Assembly: GCA_959605275.1 (NCBI GenBank)
Contig: CAUHFD010000021.1
Location: 1-22,280 of the forward strand
Direction: 5' to 3'
Source: an uncultured Eubacteriales bacterium
Lineage (GTDB): Bacteria; Bacillota; Clostridia; Oscillospirales; Ruminococcaceae
Length of the DNA: 22,280 bases
Below, piece by piece: positions 1 through 7,684 of this stretch. Both the position numbers and the translations under genes were made by a program. Numbering within the stretch: position 1 is the stretch's first letter; the number at the start of each line of letters is the position of its first letter. The notes beneath the pieces are model-generated. The model did not search any database and had not been told where the DNA came from. It worked only from the letters and a program-made list of their open reading frames with translations.

Positions 1-271
1 GAAGCTGAAACTGATTCTTTCCTTTCACACCGCTCGGTGCCTGCAAATCCTGTACCAGTTTGAATACCGACACAATATGTCGCTGCTCTTTCAATGCAAA
101 TAGTCGTTGCTTTTGTCTTTCATTCTTCTTCTCGTCCTTTCTCTGTTTTGAGTTGATAGCAAGCACAGCAAATGAGTACTCATTTGCGATTTTTGGCTTG
201 CTGGGAAAACCCCAGACCCTTTTCTCTACCACTACTATGGTGGAAGCACCCCGTTTGGGCAAAAAGGACAC
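1..271 (-). CDS. unidentified open frame cut by the left edge (doubtful)
   Basis: An uninterrupted minus-strand frame enters just after the recG terminator and runs off the left edge, about 90 codons. It has no ATG; the first possible start is a GTG at 271 directly after the terminator U-tract, without a visible ribosome binding site. The later part is rich in Lys, Arg, Glu and Gln (for example SKQRKDEKKNERQKQR), then a more ordinary stretch (HIVSVFKLVQDL). I recognise no family. It may be a real gene, a remnant, or a chance frame over structured non-coding DNA, because two short inverted repeats and a 20-bp palindrome lie inside it. The plus-strand frame over the same bases (60-377) is Cys/Ser/Phe-rich and looks like chance. 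Confidence 0.2.
   Translation of the reverse strand, partial: MSFLPKRGASTIVVVEKRVWGFPSKPKIANEYSFAVLAINSKQRKDEKKNERQKQRLFALKEQRHIVSVFKLVQDLQAPSGVKGKNQFQL
168..187. repeat. perfect 20-bp palindrome
   Basis: The sequence GCAAATGAGTACTCATTTGC is identical on both strands. It lies about 85 bp beyond the recG terminator. It could be an operator, a recombination site or a fragment of mobile DNA; nothing in the window decides this. Confidence 0.5.
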
Positions 272-296
272 AAAAAAACCGCAGATTTCTCTGCGG
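272..296 (-). terminator. Rho-independent terminator after recG
   Basis: On the minus strand a 7-bp stem CCGCAGA/TCTGCGG with a 4-nt loop is followed by seven T. It lies about 78 bp beyond the recG stop and ends the spoVS-to-recG transcription unit. A weaker AT-rich hairpin with a T-run in plus orientation lies at 340-365. Confidence 0.8.
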
Positions 297-373
297 ACGA
301 CAATAAGCGTTCACAAAAAAGTTACACAAATTGCCGGAAATCCAAATTATTTGGATAATTTTTTTACTTTGCG

Positions 374-2425
374 TTAATGAAAAAACTGCCCGTTCCCATG
401 TGCAAATAACAAACTGACTAAACGCCTCAAACCCTTGTTCTCTGGAAGCCGTAACCCAGCGTCCTTCTCTAAAATTCTTTTTGCCAGCTGCTGCGTTTGT
501 TTTAAAACTTCCATATCTGCAACCATGTCTGCAATCTTTAGATCCGGTAAACCATGCTGTCTTGCACCGAAGAAATCCCCCGGTCCACGCAGTTTTAAAT
601 CCTCTTCCGCAATACGGAAACCGTCGCTTGTTTCACAAAGAGTTTTCAGCCTCTTTTTATTGTCTTCCCCGGTATTATCTGAAATCAAGATACAATAAGA
701 TTTTTCACTACCTCTGCCGACTCGCCCGCGCAGCTGATGAAGTTGAGATAATCCGTACCGTTCTGCATTTTCAATCATCATAATGACCGCATTAGGAACG
801 TCAACACCCACTTCAATGACGGTTGTAGAAACCAGCAACTGCGTTTTTCCCTGCTTGAATCGTTCCATAACAGCGTCTTTCTCTTTTGCTTTCATTTTGC
901 CATGCAAAATTTCTATCCGACAGCCTCTCAACGGACCTTTCTCTAATGCCGCCGCATATCCGGTAACCGATTTCAGTTCGCTTTCACCCTCCTCCGCAAT
1001 CAGCGGGCAGACAATGTACCCCTGCAAACCTCTGTCCAACTGCTCACGGATAAAGTGCAATGCACGCTCCCGTTTCTTTCCGGTAATTGCCATGGTATCT
1101 ATCTTCTGCCGCCCTGCAGGAAGTTCATCAATCACAGAGATATCCAAGTCTCCGTAGATAATCAACCCCAAAGTGCGTGGAATCGGTGTTGCGGACATGA
1201 CTAACAGATGCGGATTTTCTCCTTTTGCCGCCAGCTTACTTCGCTGTACCACGCCAAACCGATGCTGCTCGTCAGTAACCACCAACCCTAATCTGTCAAA
1301 CTGAACGCTGTCCTGTATCAATGCATGGGTTCCGATGATAACGTCATATTCTCCCGCAGCAATCTTGGCGGTTTCTTTTTCCTTCACCGACTTTGTTAAG
1401 GATCCTGTCAGTAAACATACCCGTATCCCCGTATTTTCAAAAGTTCTGCAAAACGTGCGATAATGCTGTTCCGACAAAATCTCTGTCGGTACCATTACAG
1501 CGGTCTGATAGCCGTTTTTTGCCATGAGATAACTAAGCGCCGCCGCAACCATTGTTTTTCCGCTTCCGACATCTCCCTGCACCAAACGATTCATCGGTAC
1601 GGTACAATGGAAGTCTTCCACGCAATCCGCAATCACCCGCTTTTGTGCGTCGGTCAGTGAAAACGGCAGCAATGTTTCAAAGCCGCTCCAATCATATTCC
1701 TTTATGGATACACCGCTTTCTTCCCGATTGCGATTTTTCAGCAGCAACATTCCTAACTGCAAGGTCAGTAATTCTTCAAAGATCAGCCGTTTTCTGGCTG
1801 TTTCCAACGCATTTTGGTTCTCTGGAAAATGAATGTTGTGCAAAGCAAAATTGAGATGACATAAACCATAGTTCTCTGTAATGTCCGCCGGAATCGGGTC
1901 AAAAACGGTTTCATCAGTCAGACGCAAACCCGTTTCTACCGCGGATGCAATCATTTTGTTGCTGAGTCCTTCTGTCAGAGCGTAAATCGGCATCATCTTC
2001 ATCTGCTCGGTATAAGGCACAAACGAAGGCGCGTTCATTTCCCGTTTAAACAAGTTTCCGGTCACTTTACCGTAAAAAACATATTCCTGCCCCAATTTGA
2101 GTGCTTCGTACATATATTTGCTGTTAAAAATCGTAATAACCATCTCGGTTTCATCATCGGTGACAAAAACCTTATACAAGGACAACCCCTTGCGAATCCG
2201 GGATTCGGGCGACTTTTGGTATACCCGTGCACGAACCACATTGTTCTCTCCGATCACGGTTTGCGCAATCGGCAGATATTCCGTATAATTAATATATCTC
2301 CGCGGATAATAACGCAAAAGGGAGTAGATGGTATCTACTCCCAGTTTATGAAACTGTTCGGCACGCTTGGTGCCCACACCTTTCAGCGCATCTATCGGTG
2401 ATTTTAAAGTAACTGAATCCGGCAT
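374..2425 (-). CDS. recG: ATP-dependent DNA helicase RecG
   Basis: RecG is a superfamily 2 DNA translocase that remodels stalled replication forks and branch-migrates Holliday junctions. The protein has 683 residues, normal for the family. An N-terminal wedge/OB region is followed by the helicase core: Walker A GDVGSGKT at about 284-291, the Walker B-type box DEQH at about 385-388, the ATPIPRTL motif and the arginine-finger motif QLRGRVGRG. I chose the ATG at 2425, which has GGAAGGGG just upstream; an in-frame TTG at 2443 lies within that ribosome binding site. It is the last gene of the unit and starts 43 bp after the fakA-like gene. The order asp23-like, fakA-like, recG matches the yloU-yloV-(sdaAB-sdaAA)-recG neighbourhood of Bacillus subtilis, here without the serine dehydratase genes. 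Confidence 0.97.
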   Translation of the reverse strand: MPDSVTLKSPIDALKGVGTKRAEQFHKLGVDTIYSLLRYYPRRYINYTEYLPIAQTVIGENNVVRARVYQKSPESRIRKGLSLYKVFVTDDETEMVITIFNSKYMYEALKLGQEYVFYGKVTGNLFKREMNAPSFVPYTEQMKMMPIYALTEGLSNKMIASAVETGLRLTDETVFDPIPADITENYGLCHLNFALHNIHFPENQNALETARKRLIFEELLTLQLGMLLLKNRNREESGVSIKEYDWSGFETLLPFSLTDAQKRVIADCVEDFHCTVPMNRLVQGDVGSGKTMVAAALSYLMAKNGYQTAVMVPTEILSEQHYRTFCRTFENTGIRVCLLTGSLTKSVKEKETAKIAAGEYDVIIGTHALIQDSVQFDRLGLVVTDEQHRFGVVQRSKLAAKGENPHLLVMSATPIPRTLGLIIYGDLDISVIDELPAGRQKIDTMAITGKKRERALHFIREQLDRGLQGYIVCPLIAEEGESELKSVTGYAAALEKGPLRGCRIEILHGKMKAKEKDAVMERFKQGKTQLLVSTTVIEVGVDVPNAVIMMIENAERYGLSQLHQLRGRVGRGSEKSYCILISDNTGEDNKKRLKTLCETSDGFRIAEEDLKLRGPGDFFGARQHGLPDLKIADMVADMEVLKQTQQLAKRILEKDAGLRLPENKGLRRLVSLLFAHGNGQFFH

Positions 2426-2468
2426 ACGTTCCCCTTCCTGCAAGAAACATCTGCATATGAAACCTGTT

Positions 2469-4112
2469 TTATTCTACCGAAACAATATAATAGTAGACCG
2501 GCTGACCGCCGTTAATCAAGTTGATTTCCACCGAATCGCCGAGCTTGGCGGATATCGTTTCATAAGCTTTCTCCGCCTGTGCATCCGACACATCAGCTCC
2601 GTAAATCATGGTCACAAAGCTGGAATCCCGCTTGACCAGTGATTTAATCAGCTTATACACAGCCTTTGTAATATCCTTTTCGGTAAAGGCAAGCTTTCCG
2701 TTCTCCAAGCCCAAAATCTCGCCCTGTTTAATATTGTGCCCGTCATAGTCACTATCACGCGCCGCAAACGTAATCTGTCCCGTCTGAACCTCGGCAAAGG
2801 CATTGGTCATATTGACACGGTTATCGGTATAAGTTGCATCGGGATCAAACGCAAGCATCGCCGTCAACCCCTGCGGAATTGTTCTGGTCTGCAGGACACA
2901 CACCCGCCTATCCGCCAGCTTTGCCGCCTGCTCCGCAGCCATAATAATGTTTTTGTTGTTTGGCAACACAAACACCGTTTCTGCCGGTGTTGCATGAATG
3001 GCGCTGAGGATGTCCTCGGTACTGGGATTCATCGTCTGACCGCCGCTTACTACCTTATCTACCCCCAAATCAGTAAACAGCGACTGGAGTCCCTGTCCTG
3101 CGGCAACTGCTACAAAACCATACGCTTTTTCCGGATCAACCGGCTGATAGTCATTTTCCTGTGCCGATTGTTTGGCCTCATACGCCTTGGTTTCGTGTTG
3201 CTCCCGCATATTATCTATCTTCATATTGGTCAGATAGCCGTACTTTAATCCCTCTTGGATTGCATTCCCCGGATTATCGGTGTGCACATGAACCTTAATG
3301 ATATTATCGTCATCCACCACCACGGCGCTGTCACCGATGCTTTCCAAATAAGCGCGAAGCGCCACAGGACTTTTGGCATCCGGAGCTTTATTGACGATAA
3401 ATTCGGTACAATAAGTAAAAGTAATCTCGCCGTCGAATTCCGCAGCAGCATTCCCTTTTGCATTTTCTGCTTTCTTTTCCTGTGCCGCTTCGGAGGAAAT
3501 CATTTTTCCGTCACGTAGGACGCTTAGCATTCCCTCAAATATCAGCACCAAACCTTTTCCGCCGGCATCTACCACTCCTGCTTTCTTCAGGACAGGCAGA
3601 ATCTCGGGAGTAGTCGCCAAAGTTTCCTCGGCAGTCTTTAATATACATTCAAATATTTCAACAGGATCATTTGTTTGACGAGCAAGCTCAGCCGCTTTTT
3701 CCGATGCCACTCTGGCTACCGTCAAAATGGTTCCCTCAGTTGGTTTCATCACCGCTTTATAAGCAGACTCTACACCGCTTGTCAAAGCCTCTGCGATATC
3801 GGCGCCGTTTGCCGTTGTTTTATCCTTCAATCCTTTGGAAAAACCACGGAACAACAAAGATAAAATAACTCCGGAATTTCCCCGCGCGCCGCGCAGCAAT
3901 GCTGCCGCCGCCTTGTCTGCGGTCAATGATACCGTCGGAGATTCCAGCCGTTCCAATTCTCTTGCCGCTGCATTGATGGTCATTGACATATTCGTTCCCG
4001 TGTCGCCGTCCGGCACCGGAAATACGTTTAATTCATCTACCTCTTGTTTATGGTTCGTGATATGATTTGCGCCCGATATAAACGCGTCACGAAGAAGCTG
4101 TCCTGTAATCAC
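2469..4112 (-). CDS. fakA: DAK2/DegV-like fatty acid kinase A (FakA/YloV family)
   Basis: This is a 547-residue protein of the FakA family, the ATP-binding subunit that phosphorylates fatty acids presented by a separate FakB (DegV) protein. The N-terminal DAK2 kinase domain shows NVFPVPDGDTGTNM at about 29-42, whose aspartates bind Mg-ATP, then GARGNSG at about 75-81 and a later DAGGKGL. The C-terminal third is the FakA-type DegV-like domain. No fakB is seen in the window. The start is uncertain: TAAGGAG ends directly before a GTG at 4124, too close to use, so I prefer the GTG at 4112, 11 nt downstream of AAGGAG. It follows asp23, as yloV follows yloU in Bacillus. Fatty acid kinase function is inferred from the family. 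Confidence 0.93.
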   Translation of the reverse strand: MITGQLLRDAFISGANHITNHKQEVDELNVFPVPDGDTGTNMSMTINAAARELERLESPTVSLTADKAAAALLRGARGNSGVILSLLFRGFSKGLKDKTTANGADIAEALTSGVESAYKAVMKPTEGTILTVARVASEKAAELARQTNDPVEIFECILKTAEETLATTPEILPVLKKAGVVDAGGKGLVLIFEGMLSVLRDGKMISSEAAQEKKAENAKGNAAAEFDGEITFTYCTEFIVNKAPDAKSPVALRAYLESIGDSAVVVDDDNIIKVHVHTDNPGNAIQEGLKYGYLTNMKIDNMREQHETKAYEAKQSAQENDYQPVDPEKAYGFVAVAAGQGLQSLFTDLGVDKVVSGGQTMNPSTEDILSAIHATPAETVFVLPNNKNIIMAAEQAAKLADRRVCVLQTRTIPQGLTAMLAFDPDATYTDNRVNMTNAFAEVQTGQITFAARDSDYDGHNIKQGEILGLENGKLAFTEKDITKAVYKLIKSLVKRDSSFVTMIYGADVSDAQAEKAYETISAKLGDSVEINLINGGQPVYYYIVSVE

Positions 4113-4245
4113 TTTATGAAGCACTCCTTAATCGTTCATCTTTTTTGCAGACAAAATGCCGGCAATCTATCAGCGATCTGCCCTTCGGGCAATCACCGCC
4201 TTAACAGAGCGACAATTCTACTCTCAGCGCCGCCCCGATCTTTTA

Positions 4246-4596
4246 CTATTTTACGGTCATAGAATCTACAAACACATTTACTCTCGCCACGCTGATTCCG
4301 GTCGCTTCCTCTACCACATAACGAACCTTATGAATAATGCTTTTGACGATAGCCGAAATATTGGTTCCGTAATTGACAATGATATGCAATTCGATAACCA
4401 GCTTCGATTTCTGATATTTGATTTTTACTCCCCGGTTTGTAGGATGCTTGCGCAGTCTGTTGAGCAAGCCCTGAGCCACATCCACTTCTGACATAGCCGC
4501 AACACCAAAGCAGCTTACAACCGCATCGCTGACCAAACTTTCAAAATACTCGGTAGAAATATCTATCTTACCTATATGGTTCTGTAATCTTATCAT
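4246..4596 (-). CDS. Asp23/Gls24 family protein (YloU-like)
   Basis: A 116-residue Asp23 (DUF322) protein. It opens with MIRLQNHIGKIDIST and continues with the family pattern in which Cys-Phe-Gly-Val-Ala follows an Ala-Val-rich segment. Members are small cytoplasmic proteins linked to envelope homeostasis and, in staphylococci, anchored at the membrane; the molecular role is not settled. I chose the ATG at 4596, which has GGTGAT four bases upstream; frames starting at 4659 or 4608 add residues not typical of the family. It lies 53 bp after the lipoprotein gene and 133 bp before the fakA-like gene. That 133-bp spacer holds a short GCCC-GAA-GGGC hairpin without a U-tract, so I do not call it a terminator. 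Confidence 0.93.
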   Translation of the reverse strand: MIRLQNHIGKIDISTEYFESLVSDAVVSCFGVAAMSEVDVAQGLLNRLRKHPTNRGVKIKYQKSKLVIELHIIVNYGTNISAIVKSIIHKVRYVVEEATGISVARVNVFVDSMTVK

Positions 4597-4649
4597 TTCA
4601 ATCACCATTCCTTTTTGAATTTGCTTCGGTATTGTAAAAAGATCAACAT

Positions 4650-6215
4650 TTAACCCCATGTTTCCAGATTGTAATATATATCTGACACCGATGTTTTAAT
4701 ATCGGTGCTGATGTTCCGATTATAAACCAAAATACCGCTCCGAAACAATAACGGCATGAACGGCACTTCCTGCTGAAACACCGTTAAAAAATCGGCATAA
4801 GTTCCGGTCGCATCCAGATAGCCGCGATAAGCAGCCAATAGTGCATCGCTACGGGTGCCCTTTAAAATATCGGAATTTTCCAATATCGGGTGCAAATCCA
4901 TATTGTTGAGCAACTTCATCTCACCGATATACAAGTCATATTTGCCCGATTTTACAGAAGCCGTATAGGCAGAAAACGACTCCTCGCTAACAGTAACTTT
5001 CAAACCGACAGCTGCCAGCATCTCGCGAATCAATCCGCCTGCCAGCTTTTTATAATTATTATCTCCGTTAACCAATAAAGTCAGTTCAATCGGTTTGCCG
5101 TCTGCCAAGCGGTAACCGCTCGCATCTTTTTCCTGATAACCTGCCGCATCCAATAACTGATTCGCTTTGGCTATATCATATTGTATTAACTGATCGGCTG
5201 TCACATTCAATTGTCCGCCGATCAACGGATGAACCGGCATATTTGCCTGAGATCCTCTTCCCGAAAAGCCTTTGTAAAACACCGTGCCGCGATCTATCGC
5301 ATAAACGATTGCCTGACGGATTTCCGCGCGGCTCACAATGCTACGGGTCGCATTAAAGCCAAGGTAGACCATATTATTCAAGGTCACCGATGTACTCAAA
5401 GCACCGGCGCTGGACAGTTCTCCTTTGCTTAGATCCGAAAATGTTGCCGACAGAGTACCCGCCTTAATTCCCGACAGCATTGCTTCATTATCCGGCATGG
5501 ATATCAGTGATATTTCGGTTTGCTTCGGTATATTACCGCGAAAATGTTTGGTATTGTATACGAGTTTCGCAGTGGTTTCCGTCACCTGTGCGACATACCT
5601 TCCGCTGCCGATTGGCAAGTCCTGATCGCCCGTATCTTTTTTCACGATCGGAAAATCAAGAAGATTGACAAATAAAGGATCTGCGGTTTTCAGCTGAAAT
5701 ACGACTGTGTTTTTAGATCCCGATACGGATGCAATATTGGCAAGTTCCGCACTGAACCTTGAGGTGCCGCGTGCTTTATTGCAGGAATAAACAACATCCT
5801 CTGCAGTGACGGCATTTCCGTTTGCAAACTGCAAATTATTTCTCAGCACCACTGTGCATTGCAGTCCGTTGAGTTTTACTTCCTGTGCTGCAACCGGTTC
5901 CGGCTCATATTTTTCGTTAAGCCGTATCAATCCATCATATAAAACCTGCATCAGCGCAGAGTTGGCAACCGTCTTTACCGTAAACGGATTTAAACTGTCA
6001 TTTCCGTCATAAGGCAAAACAATGGTATGAGGCTCCGTTTCAGCATCAACAGAAGCAACAGCGGAATTTGCAGAAGAAAGGTTATCGCTCAAATCGGAAA
6101 GTTCTGCTTTACATCCAAATAAGGGCAATGTACCAATTATAACCGTTACCAGTAATAAAATCAACCTTTTTTCCACAAATCCACCCACAATTCCATAAAA
6201 TCGGCGGCAAACCAA
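4650..6215 (-). CDS. solute-binding lipoprotein, SBP family 5 (peptide/nickel type), orphan
   Basis: A 521-residue extracytoplasmic binding protein of the OppA/DppA/NikA type. A basic N-terminus and hydrophobic segment at about 17-33 end in the lipobox PLFGC, so Cys35 should be lipid-modified and tether the protein outside the membrane. Family signatures follow: a DSLNPF segment near residue 72, VLYDGLIRL, AEDVVYS, and the later RQAIVYAIDR. No permease or ATPase gene lies nearby, so it may serve a distant ABC transporter or act as a sensor; the ligand cannot be read from sequence. The TTG at 6215 has GAGGAT at good spacing; a GTG at 6176 is an alternative that still keeps the signal peptide. 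It lies 35 bp after spoVS with no terminator between. Confidence 0.9.
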   Translation of the reverse strand: MVCRRFYGIVGGFVEKRLILLLVTVIIGTLPLFGCKAELSDLSDNLSSANSAVASVDAETEPHTIVLPYDGNDSLNPFTVKTVANSALMQVLYDGLIRLNEKYEPEPVAAQEVKLNGLQCTVVLRNNLQFANGNAVTAEDVVYSCNKARGTSRFSAELANIASVSGSKNTVVFQLKTADPLFVNLLDFPIVKKDTGDQDLPIGSGRYVAQVTETTAKLVYNTKHFRGNIPKQTEISLISMPDNEAMLSGIKAGTLSATFSDLSKGELSSAGALSTSVTLNNMVYLGFNATRSIVSRAEIRQAIVYAIDRGTVFYKGFSGRGSQANMPVHPLIGGQLNVTADQLIQYDIAKANQLLDAAGYQEKDASGYRLADGKPIELTLLVNGDNNYKKLAGGLIREMLAAVGLKVTVSEESFSAYTASVKSGKYDLYIGEMKLLNNMDLHPILENSDILKGTRSDALLAAYRGYLDATGTYADFLTVFQQEVPFMPLLFRSGILVYNRNISTDIKTSVSDIYYNLETWG

Positions 6216-6250
6216 AATATCCTCACATTTCCGCCTTAAGACATCATCTT

Positions 6251-6511
6251 CTATCTAGCCTCTACGATCAATTTGATTGCTGTCTTTTCCTCGTCATTGA
6301 TGGTCACGGTACCGAATGCAGGAATACAAATGGCATCGATTCCGGAAGGTGCCAAATAGCCCCTGGCAATTGCCACCGATTTTATCGCCTGATTTGCCGC
6401 ACCGGCTCCGACCGCCTGGATTTCCACCGCACCGTTTTCACGGACCACACCGGCAATGGCGCCTGCTACCGAATTCGGGATAGAACGCGCGGAAACTTTT
6501 AAAATGTCCAT
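6251..6511 (-). CDS. spoVS: stage V sporulation protein S
   Basis: At 86 residues this matches the Bacillus subtilis protein in length and is very similar throughout: MDILKVSARSIPNSVAGAIA at the start, then the central AIARGYLAPSGIDAICIPAF and the closing TAIKLIVEAR. SpoVS is a small Alba-fold protein needed for spore coat assembly and affecting septation. The ATG at 6511 has AAAGGA nine bases upstream. Its own promoter lies at 6644-6672. The preceding gene is ymdB, the same neighbour as in Bacillus, but here a terminator separates them. The lipoprotein gene follows closely, so spoVS heads the unit that ends with recG. Confidence 0.98.
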   Translation of the reverse strand: MDILKVSARSIPNSVAGAIAGVVRENGAVEIQAVGAGAANQAIKSVAIARGYLAPSGIDAICIPAFGTVTINDEEKTAIKLIVEAR

Positions 6512-6643
6512 AACTGTTTTTCCTTTCTGACTATCAATACAAAATAATATGTTGGCATTACAATTCTAAAATCATCGCGATTATATATCAGTAAGTTTTT
6601 ATCCCAGAAAACAAGACAACGGTTTTAAACATTCTTAATTTAT

Positions 6644-6672
6644 ATTTTATACCATTTTTATGAATTTATCAA
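6644..6672 (-). promoter_or_regulatory. sigma-A-type promoter of spoVS
   Basis: On the minus strand TTGATA (6667-6672) and TAAAAT (6644-6649) are 17 bp apart. A shifted reading gives an extended -10, TGGTATAAA. It would drive spoVS and probably the genes through recG. No sigma-H-type AGGA/GAAT pair with correct spacing was found. Confidence 0.55.
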
Positions 6673-6764
6673 GCAAAATTGCAAATAAATTCGCCGTTTT
6701 CCTTGACAAACGATCATTTTTTTCCATAATCTCCAACCGACAGAATCAAATGCTGTTGAAAATA

Positions 6765-6803
6765 CAAAAAAGGCACACACAATTACGTGATTGCGTATGC
6801 CTT
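6765..6803 (-). terminator. Rho-independent terminator after ymdB
   Basis: A long hairpin with outer stem AAGGCA/TGCCTT, continuing inward with a few mismatches, is followed on the minus strand by six T and a further T-rich stretch. It lies about 54 bp beyond the ymdB stop. Confidence 0.8.
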
Positions 6804-6856
6804 CTGTACTTGTCACTTTATCGATTGAAGCGGGAGAAGACGGCGTCGTCCGAGAT

Positions 6857-7621
6857 TCAGCATGAGATTCGCTCGATGGCACGGCACTTTCCGGTTTTCT
6901 CCTCAATATCCAGCAAAACTCCCTGCATCATACAAGGTCCCTCCGCTGTTTCAAACCTGGTCGGAATATGAAAACGCATCCGCTGTATGACACATTCCGG
7001 GCGAACACCCAACACCGAATCAATCGGTCCCGTCATTCCGACGTCACTGATAAACGCTGTGCCTTGCGATAAAATTCGTTCGTCCGCCGTCTGGACATGG
7101 GTATGTGTCCCAAGCACCGCTGCCACCCTGCCGTCCAGATAGTATCCTAACGCGCCTTTCTCTCCGGTTGCTTCCGCATGGATATCCACTACATACGCAT
7201 CGGCCTGCACCTCAGCAAGAATTCGGTCAACCGCTTCATACGGACATCCCACCGGCTCCATAAAAGACTGTCCCAGCAAATTGATCACACAAATGCGATA
7301 CATTACCGTCTCATAGAGATAATACCCGGTACCTGCACATTCAGATCGAAAATTCGCCGGGCGGATCAAAGCCGGGCGTTCTTCAAAATAATCCAGTATT
7401 TCCCGCCGCTTATATACATGGTTTCCGGTAGTCACCACATCCACGCCGCTGTCAAATAAAAAATCCGCCGATTTCGGCAATATACCGTTGCCCACTGCCG
7501 AATTTTCTCCGTTGGCAATGACCATATCCACGCAATGTTCCCGCTTAAAACCGGGTAACTTTTGCCGCAGGTAATCACAGCCTATCTGACTAATGACATC
7601 GCCTATCATCAACAGTTTCAA
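6857..7621 (-). CDS. ymdB: YmdB-family metallophosphoesterase (TIGR00282)
   Basis: A 254-residue calcineurin-like phosphoesterase of the YmdB family. In Bacillus subtilis YmdB hydrolyses 2',3'-cyclic nucleotides and affects the choice between motility, biofilm and sporulation. The di-metal residues are all visible: Asp8 in IGDV, Glu39 and Asn40 in NGEN, Asn67-His68 in TGNH, His148 in VDIHAE, and His173/His175 in GTHTH. The start is a TTG at 7621 with GAGGGG five bases upstream; the next ATG, four codons in, would leave the ribosome binding site too far away. It lies between the mnmA terminator (only about 24 bp upstream) and its own terminator. A weak TTGATT-17-TATAGA promoter at 7677-7705 overlaps the mnmA end but would start transcription inside the terminator hairpin. 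Confidence 0.96.
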   Translation of the reverse strand: MKLLMIGDVISQIGCDYLRQKLPGFKREHCVDMVIANGENSAVGNGILPKSADFLFDSGVDVVTTGNHVYKRREILDYFEERPALIRPANFRSECAGTGYYLYETVMYRICVINLLGQSFMEPVGCPYEAVDRILAEVQADAYVVDIHAEATGEKGALGYYLDGRVAAVLGTHTHVQTADERILSQGTAFISDVGMTGPIDSVLGVRPECVIQRMRFHIPTRFETAEGPCMMQGVLLDIEEKTGKCRAIERISC

Positions 7622-7637
7622 ATAAACCCCTCAATTC

Positions 7638-7675
7638 TAAAACAACGGACTGCTTCACGTGTCGGAAACAGTCCG
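7638..7675 (-). terminator. Rho-independent terminator between mnmA and ymdB
   Basis: On the minus strand an 11-bp stem (CGGACTGTTTC with GAAGCAGTCCG, one G-T pair) and an 8-nt loop are followed by TTGTTTTA. It starts 10 bp after the mnmA stop. The broken U-tract may allow some readthrough into ymdB. Confidence 0.75.
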
Positions 7676-7684
7676 GTCTATACT

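Larger units (their letters stand above)
6512..6856. other. ymdB-spoVS intergenic region
   Basis: This 345-bp AT-rich stretch has no convincing gene. On the minus strand it holds the ymdB terminator near its right end, then the spoVS promoter and a spoVS leader of about 125 nt. I see no clear regulatory RNA in the leader. Confidence 0.7.

Noticed and set aside
340..365. AT-rich hairpin plus T-run in plus orientation
   Set aside because: A 7-bp stem with two G-C pairs and no convincing plus-strand gene upstream; probably chance.
60..377. 105-codon plus-strand frame left of recG
   Set aside because: It overlaps the recG terminator and the recG end, has no ribosome binding site, and its composition (runs of Cys, Ser and Phe) is typical of chance frames opposite A-rich DNA.
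2736..3248. 170-codon plus-strand frame
   Set aside because: It lies wholly inside the fakA-like gene on the opposite strand and has no family features.
4132..4245. Possible terminator between asp23 and the fakA-like gene
   Set aside because: The GCCC-GAA-GGGC hairpin has no following T-run on the minus strand, so transcription probably continues.
6658..6906. 82-codon minus-strand frame overlapping the end of ymdB
   Set aside because: It runs through the ymdB terminator and into the spoVS upstream region in another frame from ymdB; no ribosome binding site and no recognisable pattern.
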